This document shows positions 1-5,466 of a stretch of DNA of 5,466 nt, piece by piece. Location: the NCBI GenBank assembly GCA_005888925.1, contig VBCP01000023.1:1-5466 (forward strand). The letters run 5' to 3'. Source of the stretch: Betaproteobacteria bacterium. Its GTDB lineage: Bacteria; Pseudomonadota; Gammaproteobacteria; Burkholderiales; SG8-39. The notes beneath the pieces are model-generated. The model had not been told where the DNA came from. It saw only the letters and a program-made list of their open reading frames with translations, and did not search any database. The first letter of the stretch is position 1, and each line of letters starts with the position of its first letter. The translations under genes and the position numbers were made by a program.

Positions 1-608
1 CGCCGGAGAAACCCAATGCCGAGCCCTGGGCGAAATACGAGGGCACGCAGGCGAAGGCGCTCGGCATCCAGAACCTCGCCGAGCACGGCGCGCAGGGCCG
101 CGGCGTGATGATCGACCTGCACCATCACTTCGGCCGCGAGCGCCACGCCGTGACCTACGACGAGCTGATGCGCGTCCTGGACCAGGACAAGGTCCAGATC
201 GAGCGCGGCGACATGGTCTGCTTCTACACCGGCTTCGCCGACGTGATCCTCGAGCTCAGGAAGAACCCCGATCCGAAGCTCCTGCACGGCACCTGCAGCG
301 GCCTCGAAGGCCGCGACGAGCGCCTGCTGCAATGGATCACCGACTGCGGCGCGGCCTGCCTCCTGGCCGACAACTTCGCGGTGGAGCTGATCCCGATAAG
401 CATCACCAAGCCACAGCCGCACGCCGCGATGCCGCTGCACGAGCACTGCATCTTCAAGAACGGCATCCATCTGGGCGAGCTGTGGTATTTCACCGAGCTC
501 GCGCGCTGGCTGCGCGCGCACGGCCGCAACCGCTTCCTCCTCACCGCGCCGCCGCTGCGGCTGCCCGGAGCGGTCGGCTCGCCGGCGACGCCGATCGCGA
601 CCGTATGA
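1..608 (+). CDS. Cyclase family protein (kynurenine formamidase-like metal-dependent hydrolase), 5' end missing
   Basis: The 5' end lies outside the window; the frame is open from base 3 and stops with TGA at 606-608, leaving about 201 C-terminal residues. The visible part matches the cyclase/KynB-like superfamily: a GRGVMIDL strand, a histidine-rich DLHHHFGRERH segment (about bases 111-149), ERGDMVCFYTGF, a LLADNFAVE strand, and the late PLHEHCIFKNGIHLGELW block followed by a proline-rich LTAPPLRLPGAVGSPATP tail, typical of the end of this family. Members hydrolyse or cyclise amide, lactone or similar bonds with a divalent metal. The metal motif HxGTHxDxPxH lies nearer the N-terminus and is not in the window, so catalytic competence cannot be checked. 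The stop overlaps the SDR start by 4 nt (ATGA, 605-608), indicating one operon. The family call is firm. The substrate is unknown, and true kynurenine formamidase activity is not implied. Confidence 0.85.
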   Translation, partial: PEKPNAEPWAKYEGTQAKALGIQNLAEHGAQGRGVMIDLHHHFGRERHAVTYDELMRVLDQDKVQIERGDMVCFYTGFADVILELRKNPDPKLLHGTCSGLEGRDERLLQWITDCGAACLLADNFAVELIPISITKPQPHAAMPLHEHCIFKNGIHLGELWYFTELARWLRAHGRNRFLLTAPPLRLPGAVGSPATPIATV

Positions 609-1351
609 AGGTCGCGCTCATCACCGGCGCCTCGTCTGGCATCGGCGCCGCGACGGCGAAAGAGCTGGCGCGCCGCGGCTGGCGGGTCGCGATCAACTAT
701 GCGAGCAATCAAGCTGCCGCCGAGACGGTGGCGCAGCAGTGTGGGAATGCAATCGCGGTGCAGGCGGATGTATCCAATGACGCCGACTGCCGCAGGCTGG
801 CGAAGACGGTGCTGGACAGGTTCGGTGCCATCGACGCCCTGGTGAACAATGCGGGCACCACGAAGGTGGTGGCGCACGACAACCTGGACGGGCTCAGCTA
901 CGAGGATTTCCAGCGCATCTTCGCGCTGAACGTGATCGCGCCCTTCCAGATGGTGCGTGCCTGCCGCGAAGCGCTGAAGGCGAGCCGCGGCGCCGTGGTC
1001 AATGTCTCCTCGGTCGCTTCGGTGCTCGGCACCGGCTCATCGGTCGCCTACGCGGCTTCCAAGGCCGCGCTGGAGACGATGTCGCTCTCGCTCGCGCGTA
1101 CGCTCGCGCCGGAAGTGCGCGTCAATGTCGTGGCGCCCGGGCACACGAACACGCCCTGGCACGTGCAGATGCGCGGCGCGGAGCGTGCCGCCGAGATCGA
1201 GCGCCGCTACGAGTCGATCGCGCCGCTCAAGGCGGTGAGCCAGCCGGAAGACGTGGCCGATGCCATCGTCTGGCTGATCGTCGGCGCGGCGCGCACCACT
1301 GGCGAGGTGATCTGCGTCGACGGCGGCATGCACATCGCCACGCCGCGTTGA
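605..1351 (+). CDS. Short-chain dehydrogenase/reductase (SDR), FabG-like
   Basis: The 248-aa product has the usual length of a classical SDR and the full motif set: cofactor-binding TGASSGIG at residues 7-14, NNAG at 81-84, and the catalytic tetrad Asn109, Ser136, Tyr149 and Lys153. Ser-to-Tyr spacing is 13 residues, as in FabG. The C-terminal TGEVICVDGG block is also typical. The second beta strand ends AINYAS with no acidic residue, which in this family tends to favour NADP(H) over NAD(H); that is inference. It should reversibly oxidise a hydroxyl to a carbonyl in the cytosol. The start at 605 puts the glycine motif seven residues in, as expected. The frame stays open upstream to about 332, but that stretch is the cyclase gene in another frame. 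No clear Shine-Dalgarno precedes the ATG, which overlaps the cyclase stop, so coupling is likely. With a cyclase before and a GMC oxidoreductase after, a catabolic role is more plausible than fatty acid synthesis. Confidence 0.93.
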   Translation: MKVALITGASSGIGAATAKELARRGWRVAINYASNQAAAETVAQQCGNAIAVQADVSNDADCRRLAKTVLDRFGAIDALVNNAGTTKVVAHDNLDGLSYEDFQRIFALNVIAPFQMVRACREALKASRGAVVNVSSVASVLGTGSSVAYAASKAALETMSLSLARTLAPEVRVNVVAPGHTNTPWHVQMRGAERAAEIERRYESIAPLKAVSQPEDVADAIVWLIVGAARTTGEVICVDGGMHIATPR

Positions 1352-2907
1352 ATAGCTTCGATTACGTCATCGTCGGCGCAGGCTCGGCGGGCTGCGTGCT
1401 CGCCAACCGCCTGACCGAGGATCCGCGCGTGCGCGTGCTGCTCCTCGAGGCCGGGCCGCGCGACACCGACTTCTGGATCCACGTGCCGCTCGGCTACGGC
1501 AAGCTCTTCGCGCGCACCGACATCAACTGGGCCTACCAGTCGGAGCCGGAGCCGGCGCTGAACGGCCGGCGCATCTTCACGCCGCGCGGCAAGGTGCTCG
1601 GCGGCTCCTCCTCGATCAACGGCCTGGTCTACATCCGCGGGCAGCCCGAGGACTACGACGGCTGGGGAATCGCTGGCTGGGATTTCGCGTCCCTGCTTCC
1701 CTACTTCCGCAAATCGGAAAACCAGGTGCGCGGCGCGGACGCGTGGCACGGCGTCGGCGGGCCGTTCGAGGTCGGTGGTCTCGAGCGCCACGAGCTCTGC
1801 GACGCGTTCATCGATTCGGCGGCGGCGCTCGGCATCCCGCGCAATCGGGACTTCAACGGCGCGACGCAGGAGGGCACGGGCTACTACCAGGCGAGCACCT
1901 GCCGCGGCCGGCGCTGCAGCACCGCGACGGGCTATCTCCGCGCCGCCGAGAAGCGACCGAATCTCCGGGTGGAAGTGAACGCGCTCGCGACGAAGATCCA
2001 GTTCGATGGGCGCCGCGCGACCGGCGTTTCTCTCGCCGATAAAACCTTCGAGGCCAAGCGCGAGGTGATCCTCGCCGGCGGCAGCTTCAACTCGCCGCAG
2101 CTCCTGCAGCTCTCGGGTGTCGGCCCCGGTGCGCTGCTGCAGCGGCTGGGCATTCCGGTGCTCGCGGATCTCCCGGTGGGAGAAGGGCTGCAGGATCACT
2201 TCTACGCCCGCACCTTCTGGCGCTCGCGCAAGCCGCTCACGCTGAACGACGACATGGCCTCGTGGCTGGGCAAGCTGCGCATCGGCCTGCAGTACCTTTT
2301 GCGGAAGACAGGGCCGCTCACCATCGCCGCGGGCTACGCCGCCGCGTTCGTGCGCACGCGGCCCGAGCTCAAGCGGCCCGATGCGCAGATCTACTTCATC
2401 AATTTCTCCACCGCCAGGCGCGGCGGCGTGCTGCACGCGTTCTCGGGCTTCACCTGCTCGGTGTCGCAGCTCCAGGTCGAGTCGCGCGGCTCGGTCGCGA
2501 TCCGCTCGAGTGATCCGCGCGAGGCGCCGGCGATCCGCTACAACTATCTCGCGACCGAGAACGACCGGCGCGTGATGGTCGACGGCCTGAAGATCGTGCG
2601 GCGCATCGTCAATACGAAACCGCTCTCCGACTACGTGAGCGCCGAAGAGCTGCCGGGCCCGAAGCTGCGGAGCGACGACGAATGGCTCGCGTTCGTGCGC
2701 GAGTTCGGCGAGACGGTGTTTCACCCCACCTCCACGTGCAGCATCGGAAACGTGGTTGATCCGAACCTGAAAGTTCTGGGAGTGGATCGCTTGCGCGTGA
2801 TCGACGCTTCGGTGATGCCCGCTGTGCCTTCGGGGAATATCAACGCCGCGGTAATCGCCGTGGCGGAAAGAGGTGCCGATCTCGTCAGGCAGGACGCCTC
2901 CCTATAA
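1348..2907 (+). CDS. GMC family FAD-dependent oxidoreductase (choline/alcohol dehydrogenase-like)
   Basis: The 519-aa product has normal GMC length and is intact. An N-terminal Rossmann motif GAGSAG at 10-15 and Glu34 of LLLEAGP bind FAD. GMC signature 1 lies around 79-99 (PRGKVLGGSSSINGLVYIRG) and signature 2 around 245-260 (GSFNSPQLLQLSGVGP). The catalytic His is His459 in FHPTSTC. The second active-site position, in the SGNINA motif near the C-terminus, is Asn497, as in choline oxidase-type members, rather than the His of glucose oxidase. The enzyme should oxidise a primary or secondary alcohol using FAD. No signal peptide is visible, so it is probably cytosolic and passes electrons to a quinone or other acceptor rather than being secreted. 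The start is TTG, overlapping the SDR stop by 4 nt. It is preferred because only three residues precede the conserved FDYVIVG strand and no better in-frame start is near. Substrate unknown; betA is not assigned because general similarity to choline dehydrogenase is not specific. Confidence 0.93.
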   Translation: MNSFDYVIVGAGSAGCVLANRLTEDPRVRVLLLEAGPRDTDFWIHVPLGYGKLFARTDINWAYQSEPEPALNGRRIFTPRGKVLGGSSSINGLVYIRGQPEDYDGWGIAGWDFASLLPYFRKSENQVRGADAWHGVGGPFEVGGLERHELCDAFIDSAAALGIPRNRDFNGATQEGTGYYQASTCRGRRCSTATGYLRAAEKRPNLRVEVNALATKIQFDGRRATGVSLADKTFEAKREVILAGGSFNSPQLLQLSGVGPGALLQRLGIPVLADLPVGEGLQDHFYARTFWRSRKPLTLNDDMASWLGKLRIGLQYLLRKTGPLTIAAGYAAAFVRTRPELKRPDAQIYFINFSTARRGGVLHAFSGFTCSVSQLQVESRGSVAIRSSDPREAPAIRYNYLATENDRRVMVDGLKIVRRIVNTKPLSDYVSAEELPGPKLRSDDEWLAFVREFGETVFHPTSTCSIGNVVDPNLKVLGVDRLRVIDASVMPAVPSGNINAAVIAVAERGADLVRQDASL

Positions 2908-2908
2908 T
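2903..2908 (+). promoter_or_regulatory. Candidate sigma70 -10 box (TATAAT) at the GMC/DUF3301 junction
   Basis: An exact TATAAT spans the GMC stop codon (TAA, 2905-2907). With the hexamer at -12 to -7, +1 falls on base 2915, the A of the DUF3301 ATG. The -35 is poor: the best match is TCGTCA at 2882-2887 (4 of 6 to TTGACA) with a short 15-nt spacer, and there is no extended -10 TG. The stretch from -10 to the ATG is GC-rich. Supporting context: this is the only junction without a 4-nt overlap, the gene functions change here, and no Shine-Dalgarno sits at usual distance from the ATG. The hexamer is certain; promoter activity is inference. Confidence 0.4.
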
Positions 2909-2914
2909 CCGGCG

Positions 2915-3223
2915 ATGTGGGAAGCGCTCGCTCTGGTGGTGATCGTGCTCGGCGCCTTGCTCTGGGCCGATAGCTTGAAAGCACGCGAGCGTGCGGTGAG
3001 CGCAGGGCGCTCGGCCTGCGAGCGCTATCAGCTGCAGTTTCTCGACGACACGGTCTCCTTTGCGCGCATGCGCCTCGCGCGCGACGAGGAGGGGCAGCTG
3101 AAGATTTCCCGCACCTACACCTTCGAGTTCTCGGACACGGGGAACAACCGCCGCCACGGCGCCATCGTCATGCTGGGCGGCGACGTCGCCGACATGCATC
3201 TCGAACCCTACAGGATGCAATGA
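2915..3223 (+). CDS. DUF3301-like single-pass membrane protein
   Basis: The 102-aa product begins with a hydrophobic segment at residues 2-17 (WEALALVVIVLGALLW), then the charged DSLKARERA, giving a single N-terminal membrane anchor. The rest is a small soluble domain with the pattern SRTYTFEFSDTGNNRRHG at 65-82 and a GGDV turn at 88-91. This layout fits DUF3301, a proteobacterial family of unknown function; the assignment is from recalled family pattern. The start at 2915 is chosen because it places the membrane segment right after Met. A GTG at 2873 would add 14 residues lying inside the GMC gene and is less likely. It starts 7 nt after the GMC stop and overlaps fpr by 4 nt (ATGA, 3220-3223), so it is co-transcribed with fpr. 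It may be made by re-initiation after the GMC gene or from a leaderless transcript. Function unknown. Confidence 0.85.
   Translation: MWEALALVVIVLGALLWADSLKARERAVSAGRSACERYQLQFLDDTVSFARMRLARDEEGQLKISRTYTFEFSDTGNNRRHGAIVMLGGDVADMHLEPYRMQ
2981..3025 (+). repeat. Cluster of inverted repeats early in the DUF3301 gene
   Basis: Three short perfect inverted repeats are packed into 45 bases: GCACGC/GCGTGC (2981-2986 with 2989-2994), GAGCGC/GCGCTC (2998-3003 with 3007-3012, 3-nt loop) and GCGCTCG/CGAGCGC (3007-3013 with 3019-3025, 5-nt loop). The last two share the arm 3007-3012, so only one can form at a time. No T-run follows, so this is not an intrinsic terminator. In GC-rich coding DNA such pairs also arise by chance. 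Confidence 0.35.
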
Positions 3224-3948
3224 GCGAAAAATGGCTCACCGCAACGGTGCTCGAGAACCGGCACTGGACAGAGAGCCTGTTTTCGCTGCGCGTCGAAGCC
3301 CCGAAGCTGCGCTTCGACGCGGGGCAGTTCGTGCGCATCGCGCTGGACATCGACGGCCAGCGAGTGGCGCGCGCGTTTTCGTTCGTCAATCCACCTGCTG
3401 ACCCGGTGCTCGAGTTCTATGGCGTGGTCGTGCCCGAGGGGCCGCTTTCGCCGCGCCTCGCCAAATTGCGCACGGGCGATGCCCTCCATGTGGCGGCGAA
3501 CCCGGCGGGTTTTCTCGTCCTGTCGGAGCTCCCCGATGCCCAGACGCTGTGGCTCATCTCCACTGGCACGGGACTCGCGCCGTTCCTGTCGATCCTGCGC
3601 ACCGAAGTACCCTGGAAGCGCTTTCGCAACGTAGTGCTGGTGCACGCGGTGCGCTATGCAAAGGAGCTGACTTATCGCGAGCTCATCACCGGAACGGGAG
3701 CGAAGTACATCACTTTCGTCAGCCGCGAGAGCGCGCCGGGGTCGCTCGCCGGCCGCATTCCGGCCGCGATCGCCGACGGGCGCCTCGAAGCCGCGGCCGG
3801 TATCGCGCTGAAGCCGGAAACCTCGCACGTCATGCTGTGCGGCAATCCGCAGATGCTGAAGGACGCGACCGCGGCGCTCGTCGCTCGCGGCATGCGCAAG
3901 CACCGCCGGCGCGCACCGGGGCATATCACAGTCGAGAGCTTCTGGTGA
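3220..3948 (+). CDS. fpr: Ferredoxin--NADP reductase, bacterial Fpr type
   Basis: The 242-aa product is close to the 248 residues of E. coli Fpr. It has an N-terminal FAD-binding barrel with the RxFS motif (RAFS, 51-54) and the GPLSPRLAKL segment, then an NADP-binding domain with STGTGLAPF (Thr115-Phe122) and CGNPQM (207-212). The chain ends in ESFW; a terminal tryptophan stacking on the flavin is characteristic of bacterial subclass I Fpr enzymes. The block NPAGFLVLSELPD closely resembles E. coli Fpr. It moves electrons between NADPH and ferredoxin or flavodoxin in the cytosol (EC 1.18.1.2), supporting Fe-S enzymes and oxidative stress defence. The ATG overlaps the DUF3301 stop (ATGA), and AGGA at 3212-3215 gives a reasonable Shine-Dalgarno. 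Its stop overlaps the GTG of the lipoprotein gene. No ferredoxin gene is in view. A direct electron link to the upstream GMC enzyme is possible but unsupported. Confidence 0.95.
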   Translation: MSEKWLTATVLENRHWTESLFSLRVEAPKLRFDAGQFVRIALDIDGQRVARAFSFVNPPADPVLEFYGVVVPEGPLSPRLAKLRTGDALHVAANPAGFLVLSELPDAQTLWLISTGTGLAPFLSILRTEVPWKRFRNVVLVHAVRYAKELTYRELITGTGAKYITFVSRESAPGSLAGRIPAAIADGRLEAAAGIALKPETSHVMLCGNPQMLKDATAALVARGMRKHRRRAPGHITVESFW

Positions 3949-4775
3949 AGTGCCTTTGCACATTCTTGCTCGTGCTGTTGCTTTCCGGCTGCAGCACGGT
4001 GCGCCTGGTCTACGACAATGCCGAAACTTACCTGCGCTGGCGCGCCGCGCTGTATCTCGACTTCGAAGGCGCGATGGCCGAGGAGCTCGACGAGCGCATC
4101 GCAGCATTCATGGCGTGGCATCGTGCACAGGCGCTGCCTAAATATGCACAAATCGCCGACGAAGCGACGCGCCGTTTTGAGCGGCGGCTGCAGCCCGCGG
4201 ACCTCGTTTGGGGGTACGATTCCATCATTGCGCAGGCGCGAGAAAGCCTGCGCGCAGCAGCGGTGCAAGGGGCGCCGCTGCTCGACCAGCTGACCCCGCA
4301 GCAGATCACGCATCTCGAGCGGCGGCTGGGCGAGGACAACCGCAGGTTCCAGCGGGAAAACCTGCGAGGCAGCGAGCGCGAGCGCCGCCGGCGCCGCACC
4401 GAGCGCAACGTGGAGCGGCTGGAGGACTGGGTGGGGAGACTGTCGCAAGCGCAGCTCGAGCGCGTGAAGCAATACTCCGAGCGCGCGCCCCTGCTCGATG
4501 ATCTGCGCGACCGCGACCACAAACGCATCCAGGCGGAGTTCCTCGCCATCGTGCGCGCGAAGGAAGCAAAAAAGCGCTTGCCGGATTGGGCGGCGAACTA
4601 TGACCGCGGCCGCGAGCCGGCGTATGTCGCGGCGGTGGAAGCCTCGCGCAAGGAATACTTCGCGATGGCGCTCGAGCTCGATCGCAGCCTCTCCGCCCAG
4701 CAGCGCGCCCGCGCCGCCGGCGAGCTGCGGCGCTACGCCGACGACTTCCGCACGCTGGCGGACGAGCGGCGATGA
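3945..4775 (+). CDS. DUF6279-like lipoprotein
   Basis: The 276-aa product starts with a lipoprotein signal peptide: Lys2, a hydrophobic run TFLLVLLL, and the lipobox LSGC with the lipidated cysteine at residue 16. Ser17 after the cysteine argues for outer-membrane sorting rather than retention at the inner membrane. The mature part opens VRLVYDNAETYLRWRAALYLDFEG, continues with a MAWHRAQALPKYA block at 56-68 and LTPQQITHLERRL from 116, all consistent with DUF6279 family lipoproteins of unknown function. It is highly charged and probably mostly alpha-helical, including an arginine run at 147-151. The GTG start at 3945 is the only one that exposes a normal signal peptide; it overlaps the fpr stop by 4 nt (GTGA), with a weak GAGAG at 3934-3938. 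Its stop overlaps the PAS gene start (ATGA). The lipoprotein call is firm and the family name probable. Function unknown, perhaps envelope related. Confidence 0.88.
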   Translation: MKCLCTFLLVLLLSGCSTVRLVYDNAETYLRWRAALYLDFEGAMAEELDERIAAFMAWHRAQALPKYAQIADEATRRFERRLQPADLVWGYDSIIAQARESLRAAAVQGAPLLDQLTPQQITHLERRLGEDNRRFQRENLRGSERERRRRRTERNVERLEDWVGRLSQAQLERVKQYSERAPLLDDLRDRDHKRIQAEFLAIVRAKEAKKRLPDWAANYDRGREPAYVAAVEASRKEYFAMALELDRSLSAQQRARAAGELRRYADDFRTLADERR

Positions 4776-5466
4776 ACGAACCGGCGCGACGCGATTTCGG
4801 CGAGGCGGACGCGGCGCTGCGGCTCGAGCCGGCCGCTGCTGCTCCCGCTGCGAGCTACGCCGGCCGCACGCGCTATACGCAGCTCGAGTACGAGGCGCTG
4901 CTCGCGAATGCGTCGATCGGCATCGCCTTCACGCGCGACCGGCGCTTCTTCCTGTGCAATCCGAAATTTGCCGAGATGTTCGGCTATGGCACCGAGGAGC
5001 TGATCGGCCAGCCGGGCGAAGTGGTGTACCCGAGCCGCGAGAGCTACGCGGCGCTCGGCCAGATCGCGGTGCCGATCCTGTCTTCCGGCCGCCAGCTCGA
5101 CCTCGAGTGGGAAGTGCGCCGCAAGGACGGCTCGAGCTTCCTCTGCCGCCTGGTCGCCAAGGCGATCGACGCCGAGAATACGCAGCAGGGCACGGTGTGG
5201 ATCGTCGAGGACATCACCGAGCGGCGCCGCCAGGCCGACGAGGTGGCGCGCCTGTTGCGCGAGCAGGAGGCGATCCTCGGCACCGCGTCGATCGGCATCG
5301 TGTTCGTCAAGGAGCGGCGCATCGTGCGCTGCAACCGGCGCTACGAGGAGATGTACGGCTACGGTCCGGGCGAGATGGACGGCCAGCCGACCTCGATCCT
5401 GTACGCGGGCGGCGCGGACTTCGAGCAGGGCGGCACGGTGTACGACGTGCTCTCGCGCGGCGAGAC
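4772..5466 (+). CDS. Tandem PAS-domain signalling protein, 3' end missing
   Basis: The frame is open from the ATG at 4772 to the window edge, giving 231 residues. After a short Ala/Pro-rich leader (about 18-30) comes PAS 1 (about 38-133), with LLANASIGIAF, CNPKFAEMFGY and EELIGQP, closed by a PAC-type end (VEDITERR, 145-152). A short linker helix leads to PAS 2 from about 163, with ILGTASIGIVF, CNRRYEEMYGY and GQP, which is cut off. PAS domains sense small ligands, redox state or light, or mediate dimer contacts. No membrane segment or signal peptide is visible, so it is cytosolic. The output domain (GGDEF/EAL, histidine kinase or other) is beyond the edge and cannot be named. No FAD-LOV cysteine motif or heme-ligand signature was recognised, so the ligand is unknown. 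The start overlaps the lipoprotein stop (ATGA) without a clear Shine-Dalgarno, so coupled translation is likely. Confidence 0.88.
   Translation, partial: MNEPARRDFGEADAALRLEPAAAAPAASYAGRTRYTQLEYEALLANASIGIAFTRDRRFFLCNPKFAEMFGYGTEELIGQPGEVVYPSRESYAALGQIAVPILSSGRQLDLEWEVRRKDGSSFLCRLVAKAIDAENTQQGTVWIVEDITERRRQADEVARLLREQEAILGTASIGIVFVKERRIVRCNRRYEEMYGYGPGEMDGQPTSILYAGGADFEQGGTVYDVLSRGE
4910..4925 (+). repeat. Direct repeat copy 1 in PAS 1 (16 nt)
   Basis: GCGTCGATCGGCATCG encodes the ASIGI strand of PAS 1. It is identical to bases 5285-5300, exactly 375 nt (125 codons) downstream in the same frame. It reflects the internal PAS duplication rather than a mobile or regulatory repeat. Confidence 0.7.
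5285..5300 (+). repeat. Direct repeat copy 2 in PAS 2 (16 nt)
   Basis: This is the second exact copy of the 16-mer, encoding the same ASIGI strand at the equivalent position of PAS 2. Codon choice is identical over the repeat, whereas flanking codons differ. That fits either duplication with local retention or shared codon bias. Confidence 0.7.

Noticed and set aside
332..604. A possible N-terminal extension of the SDR
   Set aside because: The stretch is the cyclase gene read in another frame, Arg/Ala-rich and without homology. The SDR nucleotide-binding motif begins seven residues after the ATG at 605, the normal place.
1207..2724. A 505-aa open frame on the minus strand, opposite the GMC gene
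   Set aside because: It is an antisense shadow. It is rich in Arg, Ala, Glu and His with no recognisable domain, as expected opposite a GC-biased gene, and the + strand gene has complete GMC motifs.
1348..2907. Calling the GMC gene choline dehydrogenase (betA)
   Set aside because: The family motifs are shared by many alcohol dehydrogenases and no betaine-pathway neighbour (betB, betI, transporter) is present.
2873..2914. An upstream GTG start for the DUF3301 protein, adding 14 residues
   Set aside because: A purine-rich GGAAAGAG lies close by but with poor spacing. The added residues are polar and overlap the GMC C-terminus, and the membrane segment normally follows the first Met directly.
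3549..3944. A possible N-terminal extension of the lipoprotein
   Set aside because: It is the fpr gene in another frame. Only the GTG at 3945 gives a proper lipoprotein signal peptide.
3208..4107. A 299-aa open frame on the minus strand, opposite fpr
   Set aside because: Low-complexity Arg/Ala-rich translation without motifs. The + strand encodes a clear Fpr.
3672..4520. A 282-aa open frame on the minus strand, across the fpr end and the lipoprotein gene
   Set aside because: It spans the junction of two well-supported + strand genes and shows no domain or signal peptide.
1..5466. Mobile elements, CRISPR arrays, tRNA/rRNA genes, phage or defence systems
   Set aside because: No transposase or integrase, no regularly spaced repeats, no tRNA- or rRNA-like stretch and no noncoding gap longer than 7 nt was seen. 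The window is fully occupied by housekeeping and catabolic genes.

Overview
The window reads as ordinary chromosome of a high-GC bacterium, most likely a betaproteobacterium (Burkholderiales-like). The grounds are the strong G/C bias at third codon positions, the Fpr-type ferredoxin-NADP reductase ending in tryptophan, and the pairing of a DUF3301-type membrane protein with a DUF6279-type lipoprotein. The taxonomic placement is inference. All seven genes lie on the + strand and coding density is essentially complete: no intergenic gap exceeds 7 nt, and no RNA gene, mobile element, CRISPR array or intrinsic terminator was seen.

Block 1 (1-2907) looks like the end of a small-molecule catabolic cluster. 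It holds the C-terminal part of a cyclase/kynurenine-formamidase-like hydrolase, a complete FabG-like short-chain dehydrogenase (605-1351), and a complete GMC-family FAD alcohol dehydrogenase that starts at TTG (1348-2907). A metal-dependent hydrolase plus an NAD(P) and an FAD alcohol/carbonyl oxidoreductase would suit stepwise oxidation and ring opening or hydrolysis of an alcohol, lactone or cyclic compound. The substrate cannot be read from the sequence.

Block 2 (2915-5466) is functionally different. It holds a 102-aa single-pass membrane protein (DUF3301-like), ferredoxin-NADP reductase (fpr), a 276-aa lipoprotein (DUF6279-like), and the N-terminal part of a cytoplasmic protein with two PAS domains that runs off the window end.

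Five of the six gene junctions are 4-nt NTGA start/stop overlaps (ATGA, TTGA, ATGA, GTGA, ATGA), which implies translational coupling. The single exception, the junction between the two blocks, carries an exact TATAAT over the GMC stop codon. Canonical spacing from it would put transcription initiation on the A of the DUF3301 ATG, giving a possible leaderless internal promoter. These two architectural points are the most interesting observations; nothing here amounts to a clearly new biological system.
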